Source: Ignavibacteriaceae bacterium (GTDB lineage Bacteria; Bacteroidota; Ignavibacteria; Ignavibacteriales; Ignavibacteriaceae). Taken from it: a DNA stretch of 8,157 nucleotides. Position 1 is the stretch's first letter; each line of letters begins with the position of its first letter. The position numbers were made by a program, and so were the translations under genes. The notes under the pieces are model-generated. The model saw only the letters and a list, made by a program, of their open reading frames with translations. It did no database searches and was not told the origin of the DNA. The stretch spans positions 1 to 8,157 of the forward strand of contig JARLHB010000045.1 of assembly GCA_031292465.1 (NCBI GenBank), given 5' to 3'. This document shows, piece by piece, positions 1 through 7,494 of the stretch.

Positions 1-720
1 GAGGAATCAGATAAATTAAAGACCGAATTTCTCGCACAGATTTCGCATGAAATCCGGACGCCATTGAATTCAATTATGAGTTTTGTCGATTTGCTGGGTA
101 TGGAACTGCAGGAAAAACTAACTGATGATATAAGCGAGATGCTTAACAGCATTGGCAGCGCGGGCAAAAGGTTAATCCGCACAGTTGAGTTAATATTAAA
201 TATGTCATCTATTCAGACCGGTAAGTATGATGCAGTCTTTAGAAATATAGATATTAGGACAATGATAAAAGGTTTGAGTAATGAATTTACAAGTGTTGCA
301 GCATATAAAAAACTTGATATAAATTATGAGCTGGATATAAACTCCACTCACATTTTCTGTGATGAATATTCCGTGCTGCATATGCTGCAAAACCTGATAA
401 ACAATGCTGTAAAGTATACAGAGAAAGGGGAAGTGAAAATTAAGCTGTATAAAAATGAAGAGAGTAAAACGTGTATTGATGTGAAGGACACCGGAATCGG
501 CATTTCGGAAGAATATTTTCCTAATTTGTTTAAACCTTTTACACAGGAATATACCGGTTATTCACGCAAGTATGAGGGAAACGGCCTGGGGCTTGCATTA
601 ACAAAAAAATATGCGGAAATAAATAAAACGGAAATAAGAGTTATAAGTAAAAAAGGCGCCGGTACTACATTTACTCTTATCTTTGATGAAGAAGCATTAA
701 AGAATGAAAATACGCATTAA
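1..720 (+). CDS. Sensor histidine kinase, C-terminal part (5'-truncated by window edge)
   Basis: The reading frame is open from base 1 and ends with TAA at 718-720, giving 239 visible residues; the real start lies upstream. The phosphoacceptor H-box (FLAQISHEIRTPLN) is at the very beginning, with the predicted phosphorylated His encoded at 46-48. The HATPase_c ATP-binding domain follows: N-box NLINNAVKYTEKGE from about 391, G1 box DTGIGIS at 487-507, F-box FKPF just after it, and G2 box GNGLGLAL from 577. The order HisKA then HATPase_c is that of a class I histidine kinase, which autophosphorylates and passes the phosphate to a response regulator. No receiver domain follows, so this is not a hybrid kinase at its C-terminus. 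Any PAS, GAF, transmembrane or other sensor domain would be upstream and cannot be seen, so the signal is unknown. No response regulator gene is visible in the window. The gene is closed by a strong terminator about 100 bases downstream. Confidence 0.97.
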   Translation, partial: EESDKLKTEFLAQISHEIRTPLNSIMSFVDLLGMELQEKLTDDISEMLNSIGSAGKRLIRTVELILNMSSIQTGKYDAVFRNIDIRTMIKGLSNEFTSVAAYKKLDINYELDINSTHIFCDEYSVLHMLQNLINNAVKYTEKGEVKIKLYKNEESKTCIDVKDTGIGISEEYFPNLFKPFTQEYTGYSRKYEGNGLGLALTKKYAEINKTEIRVISKKGAGTTFTLIFDEEALKNENTH

Positions 721-818
721 CGATAATGAAAAAATGAGTATCAATATTAAAAAGTAACTAAATTATCTCAAATCCGATAAAAAGTTAAACATAAATCATT
801 TTATTAGACCTTTTTTAT

Positions 819-868
819 AAAAGCGATACTGAGTATTTTTAGACAGTATCGCTTTTTATTTTTTATTA
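819..868 (+). terminator. Rho-independent terminator after the histidine kinase gene
   Basis: A perfect 13-bp stem (AAAAGCGATACTG at 819-831 pairing with CAGTATCGCTTTT at 844-856) encloses a 12-base loop and runs directly into a T-rich tract (TTTTATTTTTTATT). This is a textbook intrinsic terminator for transcription coming from the kinase gene. A run of six T (811-816) lies on the other side, so the hairpin could also work on the minus strand, although no minus-strand gene is nearby. The remaining intergenic sequence at 721-818 is AT-rich and shows nothing else recognisable. Confidence 0.88.
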
Positions 869-869
869 T
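840..869 (+). promoter_or_regulatory. Candidate sigma70-type promoter for the BatA/VWA gene
   Basis: TAGACA at 840-845 (5 of 6 to TTGACA) and TATTAT at 864-869 (5 of 6 to TATAAT) are 18 bp apart. The -35 box lies in the loop and descending arm of the preceding terminator hairpin. Transcription would start near 876, leaving only a handful of bases before the ATG at 882, so the mRNA would be almost leaderless. This is a pattern match only; AT-rich DNA gives chance matches, and the alternative is a promoter upstream of the hairpin with read-through. Confidence 0.33.
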
Positions 870-881
870 GTAAAAACACAA

Positions 882-2993
882 ATGATTTTTCTAAATCCTG
901 CAGTATTATTCGGTTTATTAGCGGCATCTATACCCGTACTTATTCACCTTTTTAATTTAAGAAAGCTAAAACGGATTGAATTCAGTACGCTTTCTTTTTT
1001 AAAGGAACTACAGAAAAATAAAATCCGCAAAATAAAGCTAAAACAGTGGCTTCTGCTTGCATTGCGTGTATTAATTATTCTTTTTCTTGTTACGGCATTT
1101 GCAAGGCCAACATTAAAAGGCGTTGCAATAGGCGGTACTACGTCTGCGGCCAAGACCACGGCGGTATTTGTTTTGGATAATACGCCCAGTATGTCTGTTG
1201 TTGATGTTAAGGGCTCTTACCTTAACGAAGCGAAAGCAGTTATAAAACAATTACTCGGGCAGCTACAGGAAGGGGACGATGCAGCATTAATTTTAGTATC
1301 AGACCAAAGTGCTGACGAAGTTAAATCAATTAGTGATTTTGCTGCATTCCAAAAACAGGTTGATGCGGTTAAAATTTCCGATGCAAGTGGTTTATTAAAT
1401 GCTGCAATTGTAAAAGCTGCAAAAGTTATTTCGGTTTCTAAAAACTTTAATAAAGAAATCTATATCCTGTCTGATTTTCAATCGGGCAGGCTATCTGATG
1501 ACGGTACGCTTTCGGATTTGAGCCAGCTGCTTAATGATAAAGTCCGTTTATACTCGTTTAATCTTCAAAGCAAACAGGCGTTTAATATCGGGATAGATAA
1601 TTTTAAGCTTAATACTCAGATCTTTGAAAAGGACAAGCCTGTAAGTTTTAGTGCGACGGTTACGGATTATTCGTTACAGCCTGCGGATAACCTGGTAGTA
1701 TCGCTTTATATTAACGGGGAAAGAAGCGCCCAGCAAAGTATTTCGTTAAATGCGGGGGACAGCAAATCGCTGTCATTGGAAGCCGTTGTTAAACAAAACG
1801 GCTTTGTAGATGCTTTTGCAGAAGTTGAAGATGATGATATACTTCAGGATAACAGGCGCTACTCCAATTTATTTTTACCGAAAGAAATACCCGTAATTAT
1901 TTTTACTGATGATCCGTTTGATGCACGTTTGTTAAATTTAGCGCTTACAGTAATAGGCGGTGAAACCGCATTAACAGTAACTGAAAAGAGCCTTAGCCAG
2001 GTTGCATCTGTTGATTTAACTAAATACAGTGTTGTAGTAATAACAGGATCGGAAAATATATCCGGAGGAGCAGGCAGGCTTAATTCTTTTGTAAATAACG
2101 GCGGCAGCATACTTCTAATGCCCGGTGCAAAATCAACTTTACAGGGCTTTCAGAAATTATCTATTGGACTGAATATTCCGGCTCCAATATCTGCGGCTGG
2201 AAATATAAATTCAACAAACAGCATAATTAAATTTGATAAGGTCGATTTTAATCATCCAATTTTCCAGGACCTATATTCAAATAAGGAAAAGAAGAATATT
2301 GAATCACCCGATATATATTATCACTTCAAGACAAATACTCAGGGGAAAGGCGAGAGTGTTATATCACTTCAGGATGGCTCTGCATTTGTAAGCGAATATA
2401 AAATAGGGAAAGGGAAAATTATTGCATTAAATACAGCTCCTGTATTAAGCTGGAGTAATTTCCCTTTGAAGAGCATATTTGCCCCGTTAATTAATAAATC
2501 CGTTTATTATCTGGCCATAAGGGACCAGTCGCAGAACGAATATTTTGCAGGCGGCAGCGCTCTTATTGATTTAAGGAATAATAATTCTCCCCAGATAAAA
2601 ATAGAACGGCCGGATAAAACAGTTGATTATGTCGATCTTCAGAAACAGCCGGATGTAAGTTTCTATGAATATAAAAAGACAGATTTAGCAGGAAACTATA
2701 AAGTATTTTCCGGCGCTAATATTTTAACTGAATTTTCGGTTAACGTTGACCCGCATGAATCAGTTATAAGATATATGACTAACAGTGATTTTGAAGATTA
2801 TCTGAAGAAAATAAATTTTAAGGGCAAATACATAAGTGTTGGTAAAAATGATGACCCGGTAAAGGTTGTTACACAGGCCCGTTTTGGCTCGGAACTATGG
2901 CGGTACTTCATTTTTGCTGCTATTATTCTGGCATTGGTAGAAATGGCAGTTGCAAGAAATACTAAAAAAGAGATTGTGGGAATTAAAGCATAG
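882..2993 (+). CDS. BatA-domain / VWA-domain membrane protein
   Basis: This 703-residue protein opens with the BatA-type N-terminal double-transmembrane domain. Hydrophobic segments lie at about residues 6-24 and 56-73, separated by a short basic stretch (NLRKLKRIEFSTLSFL), the family's characteristic signature. A von Willebrand factor A-like domain follows at about 93-230. Its MIDAS-like metal site reads DNTPSMS (D99, T101, S103), so Thr replaces the first Ser of DxSxS; a later acidic position is D198 in LSDFQSG. The middle (about 235-320) looks like a beta-rich Ig-like region. Residues 335-520 resemble the GATase-like fold common in these proteins (VVVITGSENISGG, then NGGSILLMPG). A last transmembrane helix spans about 673-691. 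Most of the chain between residues 74 and 672 is therefore expected on one face of the membrane, probably periplasmic. Such proteins are frequent in Bacteroidetes and relatives, sometimes in MoxR/Bat (aerotolerance) operons, but no MoxR, BatB or TPR gene adjoins here. The precise function is unknown. The start is the first ATG after the terminator and has no Shine-Dalgarno. Confidence 0.9.
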   Translation: MIFLNPAVLFGLLAASIPVLIHLFNLRKLKRIEFSTLSFLKELQKNKIRKIKLKQWLLLALRVLIILFLVTAFARPTLKGVAIGGTTSAAKTTAVFVLDNTPSMSVVDVKGSYLNEAKAVIKQLLGQLQEGDDAALILVSDQSADEVKSISDFAAFQKQVDAVKISDASGLLNAAIVKAAKVISVSKNFNKEIYILSDFQSGRLSDDGTLSDLSQLLNDKVRLYSFNLQSKQAFNIGIDNFKLNTQIFEKDKPVSFSATVTDYSLQPADNLVVSLYINGERSAQQSISLNAGDSKSLSLEAVVKQNGFVDAFAEVEDDDILQDNRRYSNLFLPKEIPVIIFTDDPFDARLLNLALTVIGGETALTVTEKSLSQVASVDLTKYSVVVITGSENISGGAGRLNSFVNNGGSILLMPGAKSTLQGFQKLSIGLNIPAPISAAGNINSTNSIIKFDKVDFNHPIFQDLYSNKEKKNIESPDIYYHFKTNTQGKGESVISLQDGSAFVSEYKIGKGKIIALNTAPVLSWSNFPLKSIFAPLINKSVYYLAIRDQSQNEYFAGGSALIDLRNNNSPQIKIERPDKTVDYVDLQKQPDVSFYEYKKTDLAGNYKVFSGANILTEFSVNVDPHESVIRYMTNSDFEDYLKKINFKGKYISVGKNDDPVKVVTQARFGSELWRYFIFAAIILALVEMAVARNTKKEIVGIKA

Positions 2994-3042
2994 TTAGCAA
3001 TGGTGTATGTCTTACAAACATAAGGCTGTTGCGTGTTGGACA

Positions 3043-3069
3043 TTGACAAAGTTTTTGATTAAATATTAA
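3043..3069 (+). promoter_or_regulatory. Candidate promoter for hflX
   Basis: A perfect TTGACA lies at 3043-3048. The best -10 match is TATTAA at 3064-3069 (4 of 6, spacing 15), with TAAAAG at 3067-3072 (spacing 18) as an alternative. Neither -10 box is strong. The 101-base gap after the VWA gene contains no terminator-like hairpin, so read-through from upstream is also possible. Confidence 0.35.
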
Positions 3070-3094
3070 AAGATAATAATAAAATTTATAGAGA

Positions 3095-4357
3095 ATGATA
3101 GAAATACCACGTAAGACAATTGAGCGGGCAATATTAGTCGCACTTAATACAAGAGAACTAACCAAAGAAATAGTTGAAGAACACCTGACCGAACTTGAAG
3201 AACTTGCTGCAACGGCAGGCGCTGTAACGGTTATGAAGGTTACCCAGGACAGGAATACTCCCGATCCGGTTTTTTATTTAGGCAAAGGTAAAGCGCAAGA
3301 GCTTGTTACCCTTGCGGAAATGAATGACGTAAACCTTCTGATTTTTGACGATGACCTTTCCCCGGTTCAGGTAAGAAATCTTGAAAAGCTTTTGGACAGG
3401 AAAATTATTGACCGCAGCGGACTCATATTGGATATATTTGCTTCAAGAGCAAAGACAAAAGAAGCAAAAACGCAGGTTGAGCTTGCGCAAAATCAGTATA
3501 TGCTTACACGGTTAACACGGGCATGGACCCACCTTTCAAAACAATACGGCGGCATTGGTACAAAAGGCCCCGGTGAAACGCAGATTGAGACCGACCGGCG
3601 TATTATCAGAAACAGAATAGGCCTTCTGAAAGAAAAACTTGAAAAGATTGAATCAACAAGAGTAACGCAAAGCCAGGGAAGAAAAGATAATAACAGAGTG
3701 TCTTTAGTCGGTTATACCAATGCCGGTAAATCCACATTATTTAATTTATTAACAAGTTCGGATGTGTTTGCAGAGGATAAGCTATTTGCCACACTGGATT
3801 CGACAACGAGAATATTTGAATTAGACAATGGTCAAAAACTTTTATTAAGCGACACCGTTGGTTTTATACGGAAACTTCCGCATCATCTGGTTGCTTCTTT
3901 TAAGAGCACCTTAAATGAAGTGCGCGATGCAGACATTATACTGCATGTAATAGATTTTTCACACCCGTATTTTGAAGATCATATTTCGGTTGTCGAACAG
4001 ACATTGAAAGAATTGGGCTGCCAGGATAAAACAATAATTAAGGTGTTTAATAAAATTGATTTGGTCGCTGATAAAACTAAAATCCAATACATAAGAAATA
4101 AATACGATAAGAATGTAATTATATCTGCACAAAGAGGTATAAACATTACAGAGCTAAGAGAAAAAATAATTGAGGAAGTTGAAGAGTCATTTGTTGAGGA
4201 GAAGGTCACTTTGAGTCTAAATGAATCTAAAAAAGCAGCATCAATTCATTCGCTAGCTCAGGTGCTGTCTGTAAAATATGATAATAAATCAATGTTCATA
4301 ACATACAGGGCGCGCAGAGAAAATTCCGAAAAAATAAAAAAAATTATTTATGGCTGA
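3095..4357 (+). CDS. hflX: Ribosome-associated GTPase HflX
   Basis: This 420-residue protein has the standard length and layout of HflX. The N-terminal HflX domain (about 1-195) includes VFYLGKGKAQEL and ends in the family signature GGIGTKGPGETQIETDRR (152-169), followed by a short helical linker. The G domain begins at about 200: G1/P-loop GYTNAGKS (206-213), G2 region ATLDSTTR (232-239), G3 DTVGF (253-257), G4 NKID (319-322) and G5 SAQ (344-346). All nucleotide-binding motifs are intact. HflX binds the 50S subunit and splits or rescues stalled 70S ribosomes under stress, including heat, in bacteria where it has been studied. The ATG at 3095 is preceded by an A/T-rich leader without a Shine-Dalgarno; the first residues (IPRKTIERAILVALN) fit the usual HflX N-terminus. 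The lysine-rich C-terminus ends in an A-tract, and its last 8 bases overlap the start of the downstream ammonia-lyase gene. Confidence 0.97.
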   Translation: MIEIPRKTIERAILVALNTRELTKEIVEEHLTELEELAATAGAVTVMKVTQDRNTPDPVFYLGKGKAQELVTLAEMNDVNLLIFDDDLSPVQVRNLEKLLDRKIIDRSGLILDIFASRAKTKEAKTQVELAQNQYMLTRLTRAWTHLSKQYGGIGTKGPGETQIETDRRIIRNRIGLLKEKLEKIESTRVTQSQGRKDNNRVSLVGYTNAGKSTLFNLLTSSDVFAEDKLFATLDSTTRIFELDNGQKLLLSDTVGFIRKLPHHLVASFKSTLNEVRDADIILHVIDFSHPYFEDHISVVEQTLKELGCQDKTIIKVFNKIDLVADKTKIQYIRNKYDKNVIISAQRGINITELREKIIEEVEESFVEEKVTLSLNESKKAASIHSLAQVLSVKYDNKSMFITYRARRENSEKIKKIIYG

Positions 4358-5912
4358 TAAATTATTAATTGACGGCAAATCTTTAACATTAGAACAAATT
4401 GAATTTTTTCTTCACAAAAATCCCGATATAATTATTTCGAAGGAATCAATTAAACGGGTAAAAAAATCCAGAGCCTTAGTGGAAAAATGGGTTGACAGCA
4501 ATGAGTCAATCTATGGGGTTACAACGGGTTTTGGAGAATTTTCTAATGTAAGGATTTCAAAAGAAAATATTCAAAAGCTGCAGCAAAATTTAATATTGAG
4601 CCACGCAGTTGGCTGCGGTGAATACCTGCCTCCTTTTATTGTGAAAATAATGATGCTTCTGCGCCTTAATGCGCTGGCGCGCGGGTATTCCGGTATAAGG
4701 CTGGAAACTCTTCAGCTTCTTATTAAAATGATGAAGCATAATATTATCCCGGTTGTTCCTTCCCAGGGTTCTGTAGGCTCCAGCGGAGACCTTGTACAGC
4801 TTTCCCATCTTGTACTTGCTATGATAGGCAGGGGCAGGGTGCAATTGATTAAAGATGTAATGGATGATAACGCAGCAGGCACAAAAATACTTCCTGCCAA
4901 AATCGGACTTAAAAAATTCGGCCTTACACCTGTTATTCTTGAAGCGAAAGAAGGGTTGGCGCTTATAAACGGCACGCAGATGATGACATCTTTTGCCGCA
5001 TTTATTGCAATCAGAGCAAAGAAATTAATTAAGCTTGCAGACACAAGTGCTTCCCTTACGCATGAAGCTCTGCGTTCTACAGATAAAGCTTATGATGCAA
5101 AAATTCATCAGTTGCGTCCATTCCCCGGCCAGATAACCACTGCAAAAAATATTCTTGCTCTTATTAAGGACAGCCAGATAAGAAAGTCTCATTTAACTAA
5201 TGATGTCCGTGTGCAGGATGCTTATTCTATAAGATGCGTACCACAGATTCACGGGGCGTCAAGAGATGCAATTGATTATGTTGTTTCGCGGGTTAATATT
5301 GAAATAAATTCCGTTAATGATAACCCGATTATTTTTCCGGATACGGAAGAACATATAGAAGGCGGCAATTTTCACGGGCAATCTATGGCTCTTGCAATGG
5401 ACTTTATGTGTATTGCCCTTTCTGAGCTTTGCAATGTTTCTGAAAGAAGAGTCGAGAGAATGGTTAACGGTGCATTAAGCGGGCTTCCGAGGTTCCTTAC
5501 AAATAACGGCGGCCTTAATTCCGGGCTTATGATTGTGCAATACACTGCTGCAAGCCTTGTTTCGGAAAATAAAGTATTGTCTCACCCGGCAAGCGTTGAT
5601 TCTATTCCTACATCGGCAAATCAGGAAGATCATAATTCTATGGGCTCTATAGCCGCACAGAAGTGTTATCGGATTATGCACAACTTAGAAAATGTACTGG
5701 CAATAGAGTTCTTAACTGCCGCACAGGCGTTAGAATTTCTGAGGCCCAAGAAACCCGGCAAGGGAACTTCTGCGGCTTATGCTGCAATAAGAAAAGTTGT
5801 AAAACCATTAGACGGCGACAGGCTTCTTTATGATGAAGTTAAAAAAATATCGGAATTAATTAAGAACGACACGCTGTTAAAAGCAGTGGAGCATGTTGTA
5901 AAATTGAACTAA
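4350..5912 (+). CDS. hutH: Histidine ammonia-lyase (MIO-type aromatic amino acid lyase)
   Basis: This 520-residue protein belongs to the HAL/PAL/TAL family, whose enzymes use the self-formed MIO cofactor to eliminate ammonia from an aromatic amino acid; HAL converts L-histidine to urocanate, the first step of histidine degradation. The family start YGVTTGFG (55-62) carries Tyr55. The MIO region is GSVGSSGDLVQLSH from residue 140, with triad S144-S145-G146 instead of the usual Ala-Ser-Gly. Other active-site positions are present: N207 (INGTQ), Y292 and R295 (AYSIRCVPQ), F341 (GGNFHG) and E426 (SANQEDHNSMG). Substrate choice points to histidine: LSH at 83-85, with His85 at the HAL-specific site, and the HAL-type NQED motif rather than the NQD(I/V) motif of tyrosine and phenylalanine lyases. 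The C-terminal GKGTSAAY stretch (471-477) differs from common HutH sequences, so this may be a divergent subclade. The ATG lies inside the end of hflX (8-base overlap), suggesting translational coupling. No hutU, hutI or hutG is in view. Confidence 0.9.
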   Translation: MADKLLIDGKSLTLEQIEFFLHKNPDIIISKESIKRVKKSRALVEKWVDSNESIYGVTTGFGEFSNVRISKENIQKLQQNLILSHAVGCGEYLPPFIVKIMMLLRLNALARGYSGIRLETLQLLIKMMKHNIIPVVPSQGSVGSSGDLVQLSHLVLAMIGRGRVQLIKDVMDDNAAGTKILPAKIGLKKFGLTPVILEAKEGLALINGTQMMTSFAAFIAIRAKKLIKLADTSASLTHEALRSTDKAYDAKIHQLRPFPGQITTAKNILALIKDSQIRKSHLTNDVRVQDAYSIRCVPQIHGASRDAIDYVVSRVNIEINSVNDNPIIFPDTEEHIEGGNFHGQSMALAMDFMCIALSELCNVSERRVERMVNGALSGLPRFLTNNGGLNSGLMIVQYTAASLVSENKVLSHPASVDSIPTSANQEDHNSMGSIAAQKCYRIMHNLENVLAIEFLTAAQALEFLRPKKPGKGTSAAYAAIRKVVKPLDGDRLLYDEVKKISELIKNDTLLKAVEHVVKLN

Positions 5913-5974
5913 TTTAATTTTAGTTTCTCAATTAAGTAAAAAGTTTTTCAGACTAACCATACAAAATATTTAAT

Positions 5975-7345
5975 ATGGAAATAATATACCTCGTTATAGG
6001 AATTTTAATCGGTGTTTTAACAACCTGGCTTGTATTAAAAGCAAAATTGCAAAGTTTAAAGGGCGCCTCCCCTGAAGAAGTTGAACAGCTTAAAGGGCAG
6101 ATAAACAGCCTTGCTGTAGATAAAAGCAGGGTGGATGAAAGGAACAGGCTTAACGAGGAAAATATTAAACAGGTATCTGCAGAATTGACTTCAGAGAGGG
6201 CAAAGAATACATCGTTAAATTCCGAATTGTCCTCACTGAAATCTGATTATAATAATCTACTTACCAGATTGGCAGAACAGAAAGATGAAGTTGAAAAACT
6301 TCAGGAAAAGTTTACAAAGGAATTTGAAAACCTTGCCAACCGTATAATGGAAGAAAAGAGCAGCACGTTCACAAAGCAGAACAAGGAGAATCTTGACCAA
6401 ATATTAAAACCGCTGAATGAAAAGATAAAAGACTTTGAGAAGAAGGTTGATGATGTATATGTTAACGATTCTAAAGAAAGAGCCGGTTTAATTCAGCAGA
6501 TAAAAACGCTGCATGACTTAAACCAGCAGATGTCCAAAGATGCAAATAATCTTACTAATGCGTTAAAAGGACAGACAAAGACACAGGGCAACTGGGGTGA
6601 ATTTATCCTTGAAAGCATACTTGAAAAATCAGGATTGGAAAAAGGAAGGGAATATATAGTTCAGGCAAGCATGACAACTGAAAGCGGTAAAAGATTTCAG
6701 CCGGATGTTTTGGTAAACCTGCCTGATAATAAAACTATAGTAATAGACTCAAAAGTATCATTCGTAGCTTATGAAAAATACTGTTCTGTTGATGATGAAG
6801 CAGAAAAAACATCAGCGCTCAGGGAGCATATACTATCTATACGGAATCATATTAAAGAATTGAGCGCAAAGAGTTATCAGAATCTTTATCAGATACAGAG
6901 CCTTGATTTTGTATTAATGTTTATGCCTATTGAGCCAGCATTCAGCCTTGCAGTTCAGTATGATCCTGGTATTTTTAATGAAGCATTTGAAAAGAATATT
7001 GTTATTGTAAGCCCTTCCACGCTGCTTGCAACATTAAGAACGATAGCAAGCATCTGGCGGCAGGAAAATCAGAATAAAAATGCTCTTGAGATTGCGAGGC
7101 AAAGCGGGGCATTATATGATAAGTTTGTAGGCTTTGTTGATGATCTTATAAACGTGGGCAATAAAATTGACCTTGCCAAATCAAGTTATGGCGATGCCAT
7201 GAAAAAATTGCACGAAGGCAGCGGGAATTTGGTTTCTAGAACGGAAAGAATTAAAAAACTTGGCGCTAAAACTACAAAATCATTGCCTAAGTCATTGCTT
7301 GACAGGACTGATGATGATGATGAACCTGAAGAACTGTTAAGCTAA
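5975..7345 (+). CDS. rmuC: DNA recombination protein RmuC
   Basis: This 456-residue protein has the usual RmuC architecture. One N-terminal transmembrane helix (about 3-21) is followed by a long coiled coil (about 32-160, rich in E, K, L and N) and a C-terminal nuclease-like domain (about 165-425). Conserved family elements are visible: GNWGE (205-209), the PD-(D/E)xK-like core with PDVLV (243-247) and VIDSKVSF (256-263, D258 and K260), MPIEPAF (317-323) and IWRQEN (360-365). The tail is acidic (TDDDDEPEE). In Escherichia coli RmuC limits DNA rearrangement at short inverted repeats; the biochemical activity is inferred from the fold. The ATG at 5975 has no Shine-Dalgarno but gives exactly the expected membrane-anchor N-terminus. 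It lies 62 bases after hutH on the same strand with no clear terminator between, so it may belong to the hflX-hutH transcript. A REP-like palindrome cluster follows its stop. Confidence 0.96.
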   Translation: MEIIYLVIGILIGVLTTWLVLKAKLQSLKGASPEEVEQLKGQINSLAVDKSRVDERNRLNEENIKQVSAELTSERAKNTSLNSELSSLKSDYNNLLTRLAEQKDEVEKLQEKFTKEFENLANRIMEEKSSTFTKQNKENLDQILKPLNEKIKDFEKKVDDVYVNDSKERAGLIQQIKTLHDLNQQMSKDANNLTNALKGQTKTQGNWGEFILESILEKSGLEKGREYIVQASMTTESGKRFQPDVLVNLPDNKTIVIDSKVSFVAYEKYCSVDDEAEKTSALREHILSIRNHIKELSAKSYQNLYQIQSLDFVLMFMPIEPAFSLAVQYDPGIFNEAFEKNIVIVSPSTLLATLRTIASIWRQENQNKNALEIARQSGALYDKFVGFVDDLINVGNKIDLAKSSYGDAMKKLHEGSGNLVSRTERIKKLGAKTTKSLPKSLLDRTDDDDEPEELLS

Positions 7346-7361
7346 GATTACAAAACAAACA

Positions 7362-7446
7362 TTGGGCTTTAGCCCAAATAGTGCTTTTTATGCGGCTAAA
7401 GCCGAGATTGTCTTTCTCCAACTACCCCCCGCCATAAATGGCGGGG
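7362..7446. repeat. REP/BIME-like cluster of three palindromes
   Basis: Three hairpins lie between the convergent ends of rmuC and the EVE gene. Palindrome 1, TTGGGCTTTAGCCCAA (7362-7377), has a 7-bp stem. Palindrome 2, CGGCTAAAGCCG (7393-7404), has a 5-bp stem. Palindrome 3 (7427-7446) pairs CCCCGCCAT with ATGGCGGGG, a perfect 9-bp stem. The cores of 1 and 2 are reverse complements of each other (GGCTTTAGCC at 7365-7374, GGCTAAAGCC at 7394-7403), so they can also form one 10-bp stem. None is followed closely by a T-run, so they are not typical intrinsic terminators. Their GC content stands out from the AT-rich surroundings. This organisation resembles REP/BIME elements mobilised by REP-associated tyrosine transposases (RAYT), but only one copy is visible here and repetition in the genome is inferred. 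Confidence 0.65.
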
Positions 7447-7494
7447 CTATTGAAATACAATACTGCGTAACATGAGTTAATAATTTATAAACTA

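Noticed and set aside
2994..3042. Hairpin TATGT...ACATA after the VWA gene as a terminator.
   Set aside because: Only five weak pairs and no T-tract; not distinguishable from chance.
4336..4360. A AAA AAA slippery heptamer in the hflX frame just before the hutH overlap, suggesting a programmed frameshift producing an HflX-HutH fusion.
   Set aside because: A -1 slip enters the third frame, not the hutH frame, and meets a stop within about ten codons; hutH also has its own ATG and a normal-length N-terminus.
4590..5044. Open minus-strand frames of 84 and 110 codons inside hutH.
   Set aside because: They lie wholly antisense to a gene with intact family motifs and show no recognisable domain; shadow frames.
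5913..5974. Possible terminator or promoter between hutH and rmuC (TTAATT...AATTAA dyad, TACAAA box).
   Set aside because: The stem is only 6 A/T pairs with no following T-run, and the TACAAA box has no -35 partner at proper spacing.
7425..7446. GC-rich hairpin as an intrinsic terminator shared by rmuC and the EVE gene.
   Set aside because: No T-run follows the stem on either strand; a REP-type palindrome explains it better, though it may still slow polymerase.
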